DNA from: Chitinophagaceae bacterium
GTDB taxonomy: Bacteria > Bacteroidota > Bacteroidia > Chitinophagales > Chitinophagaceae
Assembly (NCBI GenBank): GCA_016702745.1
Contig: JADJDJ010000001.1
Span: 620,001 to 684,000 of the forward strand
Length of the DNA stretch: 64,000 bases
Direction: 5' to 3'
How positions within the stretch are numbered: the first letter of the stretch is position 1; each line of letters starts with the position of its first letter. Below, in pieces: positions 18,842-28,630 of the stretch. The notes beneath the pieces are model-generated. The model searched no databases and was not told the DNA's origin. It worked only from the letters and a program-made list of their open reading frames with translations. The translations under genes were made by a program, and so were the position numbers.

Positions 18842-19579
18842 TTATCTGGAACCTGTCATTTGATTAAACAACTTCATCGTTTTTGAAACACTCAAATATC
18901 CTGAGAACGATAGCAAAAAGGCAATTCCAAAAAACAAATTTCCTATTACCAACAGAGTCGTGTATGATACAAATATGTCTTTTTTGATTATCATTACTAA
19001 GTTAAAAGCAATCCATAAAATTAAGGCAATGATAAAGTCTTTTCTTGGTTTACCATAGGTCTTATTATTAGTTTTATCTTTTATGATATACGCAACCTTG
19101 TTCTCTGTCAATGCAACGATATCCGTATTCGGCTTAATTTGTTTGCCAATCGTTTCATGTACTCTGAATCTATTTTCCGGCAAAATAATTGTGTAAGTAA
19201 TAACCGACTTTAAATTTGAATTATTATAATCAGTGTAAGCCCCGCTTACATTAAAATATTCCTTACGTTTTTCCAATACAACACCTTCTGCTATCTCATA
19301 CCTATCTGTTGGCTGAACCAGCCCGTCAATTGCTTTAGTTTTGCCCCATTTGAAGCCCTTTTTGGGGCATAAACCAGCAATCGCAATATTATTTTCATTT
19401 ACATCAAGTATAACTTCATCATTATTTTCAAAATAAACATTTGAACCTCTCGGCAAGGTTAAAGTATATTTTTCGTTATTTACTTTAATCCAATAATTAA
19501 TAAGTTTGATGCCATCTTCATCATAAGTTTCAATTTTTTCATAATCCACAATTTTTCCTTTGATTGTTTTGGTCGGCAT
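18842..19579 (-). CDS. Hypothetical protein with two C-terminal membrane helices
   Basis: 245 residues. The N-terminal 170 residues are soluble and beta-rich (MPTKTIKGKIVDYEKIETYDE). Two hydrophobic helices (ALILWIAFNLVMII and LLVIGNLFFGIAFLLSF) follow near residues 185-230. No signal peptide, no recognised family. The soluble part would face the cytoplasm. Confidence 0.6.
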   Translation of the reverse strand: MPTKTIKGKIVDYEKIETYDEDGIKLINYWIKVNNEKYTLTLPRGSNVYFENNDEVILDVNENNIAIAGLCPKKGFKWGKTKAIDGLVQPTDRYEIAEGVVLEKRKEYFNVSGAYTDYNNSNLKSVITYTIILPENRFRVHETIGKQIKPNTDIVALTENKVAYIIKDKTNNKTYGKPRKDFIIALILWIAFNLVMIIKKDIFVSYTTLLVIGNLFFGIAFLLSFSGYLSVSKTMKLFNQMTGSR

Positions 19580-19681
19580 ATATTTCGATTAAATTGTAAC
19601 TGTGTTATTCTGTCTATAGATACCGCATTTTGTAGATTTCTTATTTGCTATCGTTTTTAGGGTCTGTCACGGGCCATAGCC

Positions 19682-19905
19682 AACGGGCAGGGCTTTGTGC
19701 AGGTTGGGTATTAGTATTCCGTCTGTTGACAACCGGTGCTGATTGTGCACAGCATCCTTTGGAAAAATTTAAAGTTGAATGTAAGAACTAAAGGTGAAAA
19801 TTGATCGTCCGGCCCGAACCACAGTCTGGATTTGCAACCTGCCTGCCGGTAGGCAGGTTAGGAGATGTTTGTTTATCAAGCCCAACTTGCATAAAACCCC
19901 ATGTT
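19682..19905 (-). repeat. attC-like repeat, type D, 224 bp
   Basis: AAC in ATAGCCAACGGGCAGGGC to GTT in CCCATGTTGGGCTTAG. Contains the perfect palindrome CCTGCCTGCCGGTAGGCAGG near 19840. Right core GTTGGGCTTA pairs with TATGCCCAAC at the far end of the two-gene unit. Confidence 0.9.
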
Positions 19906-19926
19906 GGGCTTAGTTTTTCTTCTTCG

Positions 19927-20316
19927 TCATTTGTCCATTTTGCGAAATATTTCAGCCATTGTCTGCAAATCTAGGTTGCCCATATCTACAAGTTTCAAAG
20001 ACTTAACCATTTTGATAGTGGTTGTTTTATATTTTTGAAAATGAGATGTTTTTAAATGTGACTCATAAGCTTTTCGATTGGCATAAATTTCTAAAATACG
20101 AATCTGTGTTGGGTTTTCTTTTTGGTACAATGGATAAATTGCAATAACCCCCGCTTCTAATTGAACTGATGCTCTTGATTCTTCTTGAAGAATAGAATTG
20201 TATTCTTGGAGATAGTTTGAATCAATCTCAATTTCTGATATACGAATCATCATGTCTTTTGTTTGTGCAGAAACGTTGTTAAATGCAAAAATTAATAAAG
20301 TCAACAGATACTTCAT
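19927..20316 (-). CDS. Exported ABM-fold (quinol monooxygenase-like) protein
   Basis: 129 residues with a signal peptide ending VSAQ. The mature part has the antibiotic biosynthesis monooxygenase fold pattern: RISEIEIDSNYLQEYNSIL, ESRASVQLEAGVIAIYPLYQ, ILEIYANRKAYESHLKTSHF. It starts one base after the MBL gene stops, so both genes form one unit. Confidence 0.8.
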   Translation of the reverse strand: MKYLLTLLIFAFNNVSAQTKDMMIRISEIEIDSNYLQEYNSILQEESRASVQLEAGVIAIYPLYQKENPTQIRILEIYANRKAYESHLKTSHFQKYKTTTIKMVKSLKLVDMGNLDLQTMAEIFRKMDK

Positions 20317-20317
20317 G

Positions 20318-21242
20318 TCAATTTGAATTTAGAAATGAACTATTTTTAAAGCGTTTAAGAACAAATGGCTCTCCGGGTGCTAAAACTTTGATTCGTTCAG
20401 GATTAACAACCACATCATAAAGTTTTTTTGGGTCGCCGTTAAATGGTGAAAAGTCTGGCGAATCTACTGAACCCCAATGACAAAGTAGAAGTAGTGCATT
20501 TGGATATGCGTTTGCGATTTTTACCGCCCCTTCAAAAGTAAAATGCCATTCACTGTCTGAGAAGTCGAATAAAATAGCATCAGGTACAGTCATTGTAAGG
20601 TGTTCAGGAATTAGTCTGGAATCACCTGTCGCCCAAATAGTACCGTCGGGTGTGTCAAACCAAAATCCACAAGCATCTTCATTTTTAAACCAACGGTTAC
20701 TCATGCCTGGATAAGCATTTTGATAGGCATGGTCGGCAGGTGTCAATTTAACAGAAATATTTTTCACTTTGAAGGTCTCTCCAATGCCGTGTCCAAGAGA
20801 TTTGAGATTTAAGTTTTTCATTAATGAATCAACATAAACTGTCGAATGGTAAACATCTGTAACATTTGACATGGCTACATTTGTCGGAACACTAAAATGG
20901 TCGTTGTCGGCATGGGTTACGAAAAATGGCATCTACATGTGGAACGTCCTTAGCTGAAATGGGGAAGTCAATTAAAAGTGGCATATCGAAGCCTTCAAGT
21001 AGAGGGTCAACCATAAAAGTAGTACCACGACTATTAATTAAAAAGCCCGCCATACCTAACCACCGCAATGTTGTTTTTTTTGATTTGCCGAATGCTTTCT
21101 TGCCAAAGGGTTGTGTCGGCGGTGCCTTAGCTTGATACTTATTTTGAATAGTCTTTGTACTGTCAGAAACCGTTTGTGCTTCTGAATTGACTGTGGAAAA
21201 AAGTACGATGACTATGGTCACAATAAAAAATAGTCTTTTCAT
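20318..21242 (-). CDS. Exported metallo-beta-lactamase-fold hydrolase, frameshifted
   Basis: UlaG-like MBL-fold hydrolase. The N-terminal piece (20892-21242) has a signal peptide (IVIVLFSTVNSEAQ) and LRWLGMAGFLINSRGTTFMV. The C-terminal piece (20318-20932) has the metal motif HADNDH, then TPADHAYQNAYPG, WATGDSR and LLLCHWGS. The shift lies near 20925-20932, just before HADNDH. Restored length is about 305 residues. Second gene of a two-gene array unit. Confidence 0.82.
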
Positions 21243-21319
21243 CTTGTCAAAGTTGTCATTGTAATAGTTTTAATATATAAAATGTCTGACAGCAATGAGG
21301 TGTCGTTAAAATTATGCCC

Positions 21320-21543
21320 AACGGGCAGGGCTTTGTGCAGGTGTGGCATTAGTATTCCGTCCGTCCCCAGCCGCTGCTGATTGTGCACAGCATCCTTTGG
21401 AAAAATATGAAGTTGAAGTTAAGATAAAATGTTCAGCGATGTTTGTCCAGCCCGAACCACAGCCAGGATTTGCAACCTGCCTGCCGGTAGGCAGGTTAGC
21501 AGATGTTTGTTTGTCAAGCCAGACTTGTACAAAACCTAATGAT
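21320..21543 (-). repeat. attC-like repeat, type D, 224 bp, altered core
   Basis: AAC in TATGCCCAACGGGCAGG to a right end CTAATGATGCCTGC, where GTT has become GAT. The CCTGCCTGCCGGTAGGCAGG palindrome is at about 21476-21495. Even with the altered core, GCCTGC at the right edge still matches GCAGGCAAC at the far end of the amidohydrolase unit. Confidence 0.85.
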
Positions 21544-21605
21544 GCCTGCTGGCTTTCTGTCTCTTTGCGTTCAAATGATTAAAGCATTTTTATTACTTTA
21601 GTCAT

Positions 21606-22928
21606 TTAGTTTTTAAACATTGCCAGTAAAGCAGTTACTCCTATCTCTGTGCCTAATGGAATACCATCAAGGTCAATTTGGTAATTGTTTGCATGCAAAA
21701 AAAATGGAGCTTTCTTGCCTTCTTCTTTTGCTTTTGCATAAGCAGCTGGATTGGCGATGCCTACACTTAGATAATTGCAGGCAGTTTTATCATACCCTTT
21801 TACCAAATGCTGGAAATCTTCGGCACCCATAGATGCAGAAGTTTTAGTAAGTATATTTTCAGAAGTAATTACTGCACCAAGTGCTGCATTAATTTTATTG
21901 GTTAATGCTACATTATTTTCAAGTGGATAAACTTTCCCTTTCATTTTAATTGTTGGATACTGTTCTTTGCTAAGGCCATTTGCAACTGCTATACCTTCAT
22001 TTATTCTTTTTATACCATCTAATAAAGTATTTCTTGTTTGTTCATTGAACCAACGCAAATTTATTTTTATAATTGCCGATGCTGGAATTACATTATGATC
22101 TGTCCCGGCACTAATTGCTCCAACTGTTAAAACGGCAACATCTTGTGCAGCAATACTTCTGCTGATAATAGTTTGATATTGCAGTACGGCATTACAAGCC
22201 ATTACGATTGGGTCTTTAGCATCTTCAGGTCTTGCACCATGACCACCAATGCCATAAAAAGTAACATCAAGCTGGTCGCTTCCCGACATACGTACGCCTA
22301 CGCCATTATCTATTGTTCCTAAAGGAAGTGTTGTAGTGTGCAGACCTAATAAATAATCTGGCACAGGTACACCTTTTGTATACATACTGTCATCTACCAT
22401 TGCTTGTGCTCCTGCTAAGAGTTCTTCGGCAGGTTGAGCTAAAAATACCAATGTTCCTTTCCACTCGTTTTTCAAAGCCATCATAATTTTTGCGACACCC
22501 AACATCCATGTTACATGGGCATCGTGTCCACATGCATGCATAACAGGAGTTTCTGTGCCATCCTGTTTCTTCATAATTTTTGTACTTGAATAAGGAAGTC
22601 CCGTATTTTCTTTTACAGAATTACAATCCATATCCGCTCTGTACATTACAGTTGGCCCAAAACCATTTTTATAAATTCCAACAACTCCTGTTTTGCTGAT
22701 TCCAGTAATTATTTCATAGCCCAAGGATTTTAATTCTTTTGCTATAATACCCGATGTGCGAACTTCCATAAAACCGAGTTCAGGATTCTGATGCAGGTCT
22801 TTGTAAATTTCCACCAGTCGTAACGAGTCGGCAAATGCCATTTGTTTTAACTGTTTAGTATTCTGTGCTTGAATGGTTGTAACTGTCAATAGGATAACTG
22901 TCAGAAACAGTAAGGCTTTATTTGTCAT
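21606..22928 (-). CDS. Exported M20-family amidohydrolase
   Basis: 440 residues with signal peptide (LLFLTVILLTVTTIQAQ). Metal-dependent amidase/peptidase of the IAA-amino-acid hydrolase / N-acyl-amino-acid amidohydrolase group. Visible motifs are MYRADMD (first metal region), MHACGHDAHV (metal ligands), FLAQPAEE (catalytic glutamate) and GLHTTTLPLG. The C-terminal MGAEDFQHL supplies the last ligand. Normal length. Probably cleaves acyl or amino acid conjugates in the periplasm. Confidence 0.9.
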   Translation of the reverse strand: MTNKALLFLTVILLTVTTIQAQNTKQLKQMAFADSLRLVEIYKDLHQNPELGFMEVRTSGIIAKELKSLGYEIITGISKTGVVGIYKNGFGPTVMYRADMDCNSVKENTGLPYSSTKIMKKQDGTETPVMHACGHDAHVTWMLGVAKIMMALKNEWKGTLVFLAQPAEELLAGAQAMVDDSMYTKGVPVPDYLLGLHTTTLPLGTIDNGVGVRMSGSDQLDVTFYGIGGHGARPEDAKDPIVMACNAVLQYQTIISRSIAAQDVAVLTVGAISAGTDHNVIPASAIIKINLRWFNEQTRNTLLDGIKRINEGIAVANGLSKEQYPTIKMKGKVYPLENNVALTNKINAALGAVITSENILTKTSASMGAEDFQHLVKGYDKTACNYLSVGIANPAAYAKAKEEGKKAPFFLHANNYQIDLDGIPLGTEIGVTALLAMFKN

Positions 22929-23000
22929 TTTAATATTTTGGTTGATTTACTTTTTAATGTCTGTTTGAAATTTGTGAAGTGTCGCCATAGGCTTGCAGGC

Positions 23001-23124
23001 AACGTTTTTCGGCTTGGCGAAGGCAGGGATTAAATTCACAAATATTCTATAAATCACAAATGTTTATTAGAAGTACAAATCCTCAATTTACAACGTCAGC
23101 CCTGCTTTTGCCGAACCGATGTTA
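23001..23124 (-). repeat. attC-like repeat, type G, 124 bp
   Basis: AAC in GCAGGCAACGTTTTTCGG to GTT in CCGATGTTAGCGG. The stem CGGCTTGGCGAAGGCAGGG pairs with CCCTGCTTTTGCCG. Same family as the repeat at 47080. Right core GTTAGCGGTTG pairs with ATAGCCGCTAAC at 24703-24714. Confidence 0.85.
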
Positions 23125-23859
23125 GCGGTTGTTTTTTTATTCTTTCAACTACTTCTTCTGTCTCTGTGTCAAAAATCAAAATTCCTTCCGTTTTGTCGCC
23201 AAGTTGCCCAACTAATTCACCAGTTTTTGTCTAAACCGAACTAGTACCAACACTTAAAAATTGTCGCAAAAACCTACACAGTTAGACATTCACACAGGCA
23301 TTGCGAATTGCTTTGCTATTTTAGGATACTGGTCAAAAGCTTTTTTAATGCCATCTGCTGGTTTTGCTACGCTTGCTAAATAAACGTCTGCACCAAGTAC
23401 AAAGGCGTTTTCAGAATGTGTCTGTTGTAAACTTTCTTAACAAATTGCTAGTGCGATTTTTTTATCGTTCGTTTTGATTATTACTTGACTAATACCATTT
23501 TTAAAGTTTGGCAATTCGTCTGTATGAATTTCTTGTTTTGAATAAGTTTGTCTCGGATTGTTGGGTTCAAAAATTATCATACTGATTAGGATATCTGATT
23601 CTGTTGCGGTTGGCAAACCAAGTCCAATAATAATATTGTTTTTGTCGCTTATTTCTTGAAAAATGTCTAAACGATTGTCATTTTGATTCGTCGCTAATTT
23701 ATTTGCAAGTTCTGGCTCGTAACCTGTGAGTGAAAGTTCAGGAAAGAAAATTGCTTCTGCATTTAAGGTCAAAGCAAGTTCAATCAACCTGATGTGTGCT
23801 TCAATATTAGCCGAAACATCGCCCTAAATTGGGTTTGTCTCTGTGATGCAAAATTTCAT
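23125..23859 (-). pseudogene. Carbon-nitrogen hydrolase (nitrilase family) pseudogene
   Basis: The frame starting at 23859 reads as a nitrilase-superfamily protein through several stops. It keeps NAEAIFFPELSLTGYEPE (catalytic glutamate) and IIIGLGLP, and then KKIALAIC where the catalytic cysteine is. Stops interrupt it at ETNPI*GDV, ALAIC*ESL, FAMPV*MSN and SSV*TKTG, plus one frameshift near 23260. With four separate nonsense codons this is a genuine pseudogene, not a sequencing artefact. It is the first of three genes in its unit. Confidence 0.8.
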
Positions 23860-23867
23860 ATAATTGT

Positions 23868-24338
23868 TTATCCTACTTTGCAAGTTGGAATACACTTTAC
23901 TTCAAAATTCACCGAATTAGCTATATAACATATTTCGTGAGCTTTATGGTGCAACTCAATAGCTTTTTCTGCCATACTTTCATCTGCGACATAAAAGATT
24001 GGATTCAAAGTTACTTCTTTGAAACTTCCGCCACCACTTGCCTGTTCAATCATAATACCTGTGGCATTGTCAGTGTAAGATGTAATTACAACACCTTCTA
24101 ATGAACATACATACAAGTACGAAAGCATATGACAAGATGAAATTGCTGTAACCAATAAATCTTCGGGATTCAATTTTGATTTGTCCCCAACAGCAGGATT
24201 ATCCGTTGTTAAAAATAATTCGGGTTTTCCTTGAATAGAAACTGTGTGGCTACGGTCATAGGTTCGTACATTTTTAGTACCGTCACCTTTGTTGCCAGTC
24301 CATACGGCAGTCAGTTTGTAGTTGTGTTCGTGTGCCAT
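23868..24338 (-). CDS. OsmC-family protein
   Basis: 156 residues of OsmC/Ohr-type fold, a thiol-dependent peroxidase family. The two cysteine positions are visible: one in SSCHMLSYLYVC, and a second cysteine region at EVKCIPTCKVG. Closer to the OsmC-like group than to Ohr. It is the middle gene of a three-gene unit and starts 11 bp before the downstream gene ends. Confidence 0.85.
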   Translation of the reverse strand: MAHEHNYKLTAVWTGNKGDGTKNVRTYDRSHTVSIQGKPELFLTTDNPAVGDKSKLNPEDLLVTAISSCHMLSYLYVCSLEGVVITSYTDNATGIMIEQASGGGSFKEVTLNPIFYVADESMAEKAIELHHKAHEICYIANSVNFEVKCIPTCKVG

Positions 24339-24349
24339 TGTATTTTCGT

Positions 24350-24685
24350 TTATTGTTCTTCAATTATTGATGTTCCTTTTGATTTATCACCTGAAGTCCA
24401 TTCCCAATTTTCGTGAAGACGAATTTTCCCATTTTCAAGAATTTCTGGTATTGATTTACAAATTCCTGTCATCAATTCGTCTTTGTCATTTACTTGGTGA
24501 TAACGCATTTCTATATTTCCTAAATGGTCGACCAAACCAATTAGATGTCCATATTTAATCTTTCCGCCTGAATATTCAGAAGTAAGAATATTTCCGATTT
24601 GCTTGTAATGAAAAAGAGTTTCGTTTGAAGTTTCTCCGTTTTCAGTGTTGCTAATTGGTCTGAATTTTTTGTCGTTGTAGTTCAT
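24350..24685 (-). CDS. Small conserved protein of N-acetylglutamate-synthase-like annotation
   Basis: 111 residues, beta-rich: FRPISNTENGETSNETLFHY, GHLIGLVDHLGNIEMRYHQV, GKIRLHENWEWTSGDKSKG. I recognise this as the small family sometimes labelled n-acetylglutamate synthase; that name is not supported by a GNAT motif and the true role is unknown. First gene (5') of its three-gene unit. Confidence 0.6.
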   Translation of the reverse strand: MNYNDKKFRPISNTENGETSNETLFHYKQIGNILTSEYSGGKIKYGHLIGLVDHLGNIEMRYHQVNDKDELMTGICKSIPEILENGKIRLHENWEWTSGDKSKGTSIIEEQ

Positions 24686-24711
24686 TGTGTCGTTTTTCTA
24701 AAATAGCCGCT

Positions 24712-24897
24712 AACGGACAGGGCTTAGCGAAGTCGGGGCATTGTTGTTGTGTCCGCCCAAACTGACGCCAATTAAAGTTGTGATGATAAAACTAGTTGAA
24801 AAAGTTGAATAGTAATTCGTCCGCCCGAACCAAAGCACAATAATGAGTTGCTGCCGAAGTTCCAATGTCAAGCCCCGCTTTAGCTAAACCCAATGTT
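24712..24897 (-). repeat. attC-like repeat, type D variant, 186 bp
   Basis: AAC in GCCGCTAACGGACAGGGC to GTT in CCAATGTTGGCGGC. Internal TCCGCCC blocks as in type D. Right core GTTGGCGGCATTTT pairs with AAATTGCCGCTAAC at 25830-25843. Confidence 0.9.
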
Positions 24898-24907
24898 GGC
24901 GGCATTT

Positions 24908-25788
24908 TTATTTTGTCGAGTAGTATTTCCATGTCTCTTTTGTTATATCCGAAATTATTTTTTCAGTACTTTCTCTGGTCTCAGTTATGTTTTTTAAGTA
25001 AATAGAAATAATCAAATGTTTTCCATTTGGAAGTTTTACAATTCCTACATCATTCATCGCCACTCTTAAATTGTTTTCATTAGTGCCTGAAATTCCTGTT
25101 CGATGTGCTAATTCTGTTCCTTCTGGAAGACCTGCTTTCATCCAAGTAAGTCCTCTTGAACATTCTACCATTATTTGGTATAAATATTTGGTTGATTTTT
25201 TTTTGATGACTTTTCCTTTGTAGAATTTCTCCAATAATTCTGTAGTTGCTAATGGTGTTGTAGTGTTGATGTATAAGTTTTCCCAAGTCCTCATTTCTTG
25301 TTCGTTTACTTTTATAACAAAATCTTTTATCCCTTGTTTATTGATGAACTTTTGAACAGTTTCTGTACCGCCAATTAATTCTAAAAGAATATCACAACCA
25401 TTATTATCGCTGTGCGAAACGGTATATCTCAACAATTGGTCTAAGGTTAAATATATATTTCCGCCTGGATAGTCGTCTCGTATTGGGCTCCAAGTGTCTT
25501 CGTGTAAATCTTCTTTTTTTATAAAAAGTTTCTGTGATAGAGAAAGTTTTCCTATGTCCACCAAATTTAAAGTTGCCAAAGCAATATGAAATTTAAAACA
25601 CTCATCAAAGGTGCATTTAGGGTTGCATTAATGTTTAATGTGTCTTTACCCTCAATATTTTTTATTGATATTCCAATTGTTGCGTTTTTAGTAGCAATAA
25701 TATTTTCTAACTGTTGTCGAAGTTCGGTTTGTCCGAAAATCTGAGAAGTAGTAAAAATTGTTAGAAGAGTTAAAATAATTTTTGTCAT
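24908..25788 (-). CDS. Class A beta-lactamase, frameshifted at the active site
   Basis: Serine beta-lactamase of the Bacteroidota class A2 type. Signal peptide at 25788 (LLTIFTTSQIFGQ). The S-x-x-K motif is SVFK only if one T is added to the run at 25595-25599; as written the frame changes at exactly that lysine. Downstream are SDN in SHSDNNGCD, the omega-loop region TWENLYINTTTPLATTELLE and the RTG motif in AHRTGISGT. Restored length is about 294 residues, normal for the class. If the shift is a sequencing error this is an intact resistance candidate carried in an array unit. Confidence 0.85.
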
Positions 25789-25840
25789 TAATTTGCTTTC
25801 AATATTTAAGTGTTTGTGTTCTTGAGTTAAAATTGCCGCT

Positions 25841-26028
25841 AACGGTCAGGTATTGCTGTAGGTGGGATATTTTATAACTTCCAGCCCGGAACCGCTGCCC
25901 AATTGAAAATATAAAGTTCAAGTTAACAACAAAATGCTAAATTGAAATTCGTTTGCCCGAGCAAAAGTACAGCGATACAAACAACCGAAGTTTCAACGTC
26001 CAGCCCCACTTGCAGCAATACCAATGTT
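25841..26028 (-). repeat. attC-like repeat, type D variant, 188 bp
   Basis: AAC in GCCGCTAACGGTCAGG to GTT in CCAATGTTAGCGGC. Left arm GGTATTGCTGTAGGTGGG pairs with right arm CCCACTTGCAGCAATACC, a long stem. Right core GTTAGCGGCTG pairs with GTTGCCGCTAAC at 27151-27162. Confidence 0.9.
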
Positions 26029-26040
26029 AGCGGCTGCTTA

Positions 26041-27122
26041 TTATCTTTTTAGTACATACTTTTCAAAAGTATCTCCATTATTTTTGTAAACTCCGTCATT
26101 GTCAGTTCCAAGCCAAATTGTTCCGTTGTTGTCTTGGTAGATAGATACTAGCAAGACCTTTTCTGCACCCTTTTTTAGTTCAAGGTTTGTGAGCGTTTTT
26201 CCGTCATATTTCCAAACGCCACCGCCATAAGTAGTCATCCATAAATTACCATCTTTATCTACAATTCCGGAATTGAAATAATTGGGTTTTTCTTTTTCAA
26301 CACCCTTTATTTTTTCATATTGTAAATTATTCGATTCAATTTTATACTTGCTTATAAAATTGCTCAACCAAAATAGCCTTCTTTATCTTGGATGATTGAA
26401 CGCACAGCAGGAGCTGAAGGGATGCCAGGACCCATTCCATCTGGAATTATAGAAAGTTCTTTTTCCCCAATCCATAGAATTGATTTTCCATCATATCGAA
26501 ACGCACCAGCTACAAATGTTCCAAACCAAATGTTACCTTCTTTATCTTTGTCAACTCCGTAAACTTCATATGGATTATTGCTATCAAATGGGCTAATTAG
26601 AGTGTCAATACCGAACGCTTTCTTTAAATCTTTTCTGGGCAATTTTAATTCAAAAAGAGAATCTCCATTATAACGATACAAATCGTTTGCATTGTAACCA
26701 AACCACAAGTCAGTAGGATTCAGTTTCCATTTGTTATACGACGATTTTATTGCTTTTAAAGTAGTGAATTGCTTTCCGTCAAATTTGCTAATTCCATCTG
26801 GAGTTTCAATGTATATATTTCCGTTAATATCTTCTTGAATACCCCGTATTGTATTGCTCACTAATCCGTCTATAATTGTAAAAAGTTTTAACTTGTTACC
26901 GTCTAAATAATAGATACCTTTTCCGTTACTACCAAACCAATATTTTCCTTTTGAGTCTTGAAATATTCTCCAAATTTGATCATCAAGTTCAGAAACTGTC
27001 TTGCCGATTTCAGGCGTTTTTGTTTCAGTCTGTTTGTGTCCAGATTTCACTTGTCCATTGCAAGAAAGGAAGATACTTGATACAAAAATTAGTAAGACTA
27101 TTTTTATTGAGTTAATTGTCAT
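26041..27122 (-). CDS. Two-component-regulator-type propeller lipoprotein, frameshifted
   Basis: Lipoprotein (lipobox FLSC) made of repeated propeller blades, seen as DSKGKYWFGSNGKGIYYLDG, KEGNIWFGTFVAGAFRYDGK, KDGNLWMTTYGGGVWKYDGK and NNGTIWLGTDNDGVYKNNG. These are the Reg_prop repeats otherwise found in hybrid sensor kinases, but no kinase follows. The frame changes at 26364-26370, in the middle of a blade (GYFG where GYFWLSNF is expected, one T missing). Restored length about 360 residues. Confidence 0.85.
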
Positions 27123-27159
27123 TTCTGTTTATTTTGAGTTCGGTCTTTAAGTTGCCGCT

Positions 27160-27350
27160 AACGAGCGGGGCTTGGCGCTGTGGCGGTATTCAGTGTTCCG
27201 TCAGCCTGGAGCCACCGCCCCGATCAAATATCAGGTTACAAATTTAGCGGTTGTTCATAAGAAATCCGGATGGCCTGTAGCTGAAGCTGAGTAGAGAACG
27301 GGACGATCAGTCTATGTTCGGAAAGCCGCCATTGCACAAAACCCGCTGTT
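27160..27350 (-). repeat. attC-like repeat, type B, 191 bp
   Basis: Leftmost type B copy, slightly divergent (GAGCCACCGCCCCGATCAAA, and CACAAAACCCGCTGTT at the right end). Right core GTTGGCTGCTG pairs with TTTGCAGCCAAC at 29361-29372, so the unit spans the first IS copy. Confidence 0.9.
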
Positions 27351-27664
27351 GGCTGCTGTTCTAATAACGGATATTTTGCAGGTAAGATTGGAAAAGTTCA
27401 AATCTACCTTCACAAATATGATTTCGTCGATGATAAAAAAACCTGCGTCGAAGTTCGGTTTGCCTTTTAATTTTAGTTTAGACACAAATTAGAGAATAAC
27501 ATAGGTAACGGCAAGTATGATCAAATACGTCAAAGCAATAAACGTCGCTATAATCAACAGACTCCTTCTGCTACTATTGGAAAAAACGAAAAGATAAGAA
27601 GCAATAAAAAGACGATGGCGTTTACAAATCCTGCAAATAATATATAGAAATAGAGAAGTGTACC
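27351..27664 (-). pseudogene. Truncated small membrane protein gene next to IS
   Basis: The minus strand encodes hydrophobic peptides LLYFYILFAGFVNAIVFLLL and then, in another frame, SLLIIATFIALTYLIILAVT with a stop near 27492. The 5' part is cut off by the IS. It appears to be the C-terminal end of a small membrane protein. The remainder to the repeat has nothing else. Confidence 0.45.
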
Positions 27665-27727
27665 TGTAAGCTCCCCTATTTTAGTGCCAGCATCAGTTAG
27701 AGTTTTCTAAGTTAGTATTCTTTTCAT

Positions 27728-28630
27728 TTACCGCTTTATCCTCGACCCGCTGCGCTTCAATTTTGAAGGATTTCCGCTTGCGGGTGTGGATAAAGCTATC
27801 TGGTTTTTGTTGAGCTCTGCGTATTTCAATGGCGCCAGATAACCCAATGACTTATGGGGTCGTTCTGTGTTGTAATCCAGACGCCATTCTTCACTTCTTG
27901 CTCTGACTTCTGCCAGACTGTAAAACAAGTACGCATTCAGTAATTCTCTTCGGATACTCCCATTCTTTCGTTCGATAAAGGCATTCTGCATAGGCTTTCC
28001 CGGTTGGATAAACTGTAAACTGATTTTGCGGTTTTCGTGATTACACCATTCTTCTAGTTTATGGCTTATAAATTCCGGGCCGTTATCGCAACGGATGGCT
28101 GTCGGACAACCTCTTTCAGCAATCAGTGTTTCAAGCACCCGGATGACCCGTAAGGATGGAAGTGATGTATCCACCTCTATAGCAAGTGATTCTCTGTTAA
28201 AATCATCCATAACATTAAACAGGCGGAACTTTCTGCCATCCACCAGGCTATCGCTCATAAAATCAATGCTCCACATCTGGTTAGGGCCAGTCGGTAATGT
28301 AAGAGCCTGCTTAACGCGTTCTGGCAACCCTTCTTTTGGCTCTGCGGCGGATATTCAGTTGCATATCCGTATAGACCCGGTAGATCCGCTTGTGATTCCA
28401 CCAGTGACCCCGGTTCCACAAACGGTAGCAGCATTGCCAAAAACCAATTGAAACATGTTTTGTCGTTAATGCTGTTAATGCAGTCTGAACAGCAGCATCA
28501 TCCTTGGGTTTGGGTTGGTACTGACAGGTTGTTCGGGATAATCCTATCAACTTACACGCCTTACGGTTACTTAGCTGTTCCTCATCGACAAGGTAATCGA
28601 CAGCTTCCCGCTTCTCCTGGGGCGTTATAA
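27728..28630 (-). pseudogene. IS3-family transposase OrfB, frameshifted
   Basis: Catalytic integrase-core part with the DDE residues in SIDFMSDSLVDG, RCDNGPEF and FIERKNGSIRRELL. Two one-base indels relative to copy 2 (near 28329 and 27758) break the frame and replace the C-terminus, so it is probably inactive. Confidence 0.85.

Noticed and set aside
23001..23124. Plain rho-independent terminator instead of a type G repeat
   Set aside because: It has a long stem but no U tract, and its edges pair with unit edges like all other sites.
28095..28451. Plus-strand ORFs over the IS (also 53814-54092)
   Set aside because: They are shadows of the transposase frame on the other strand, with no independent coding features.
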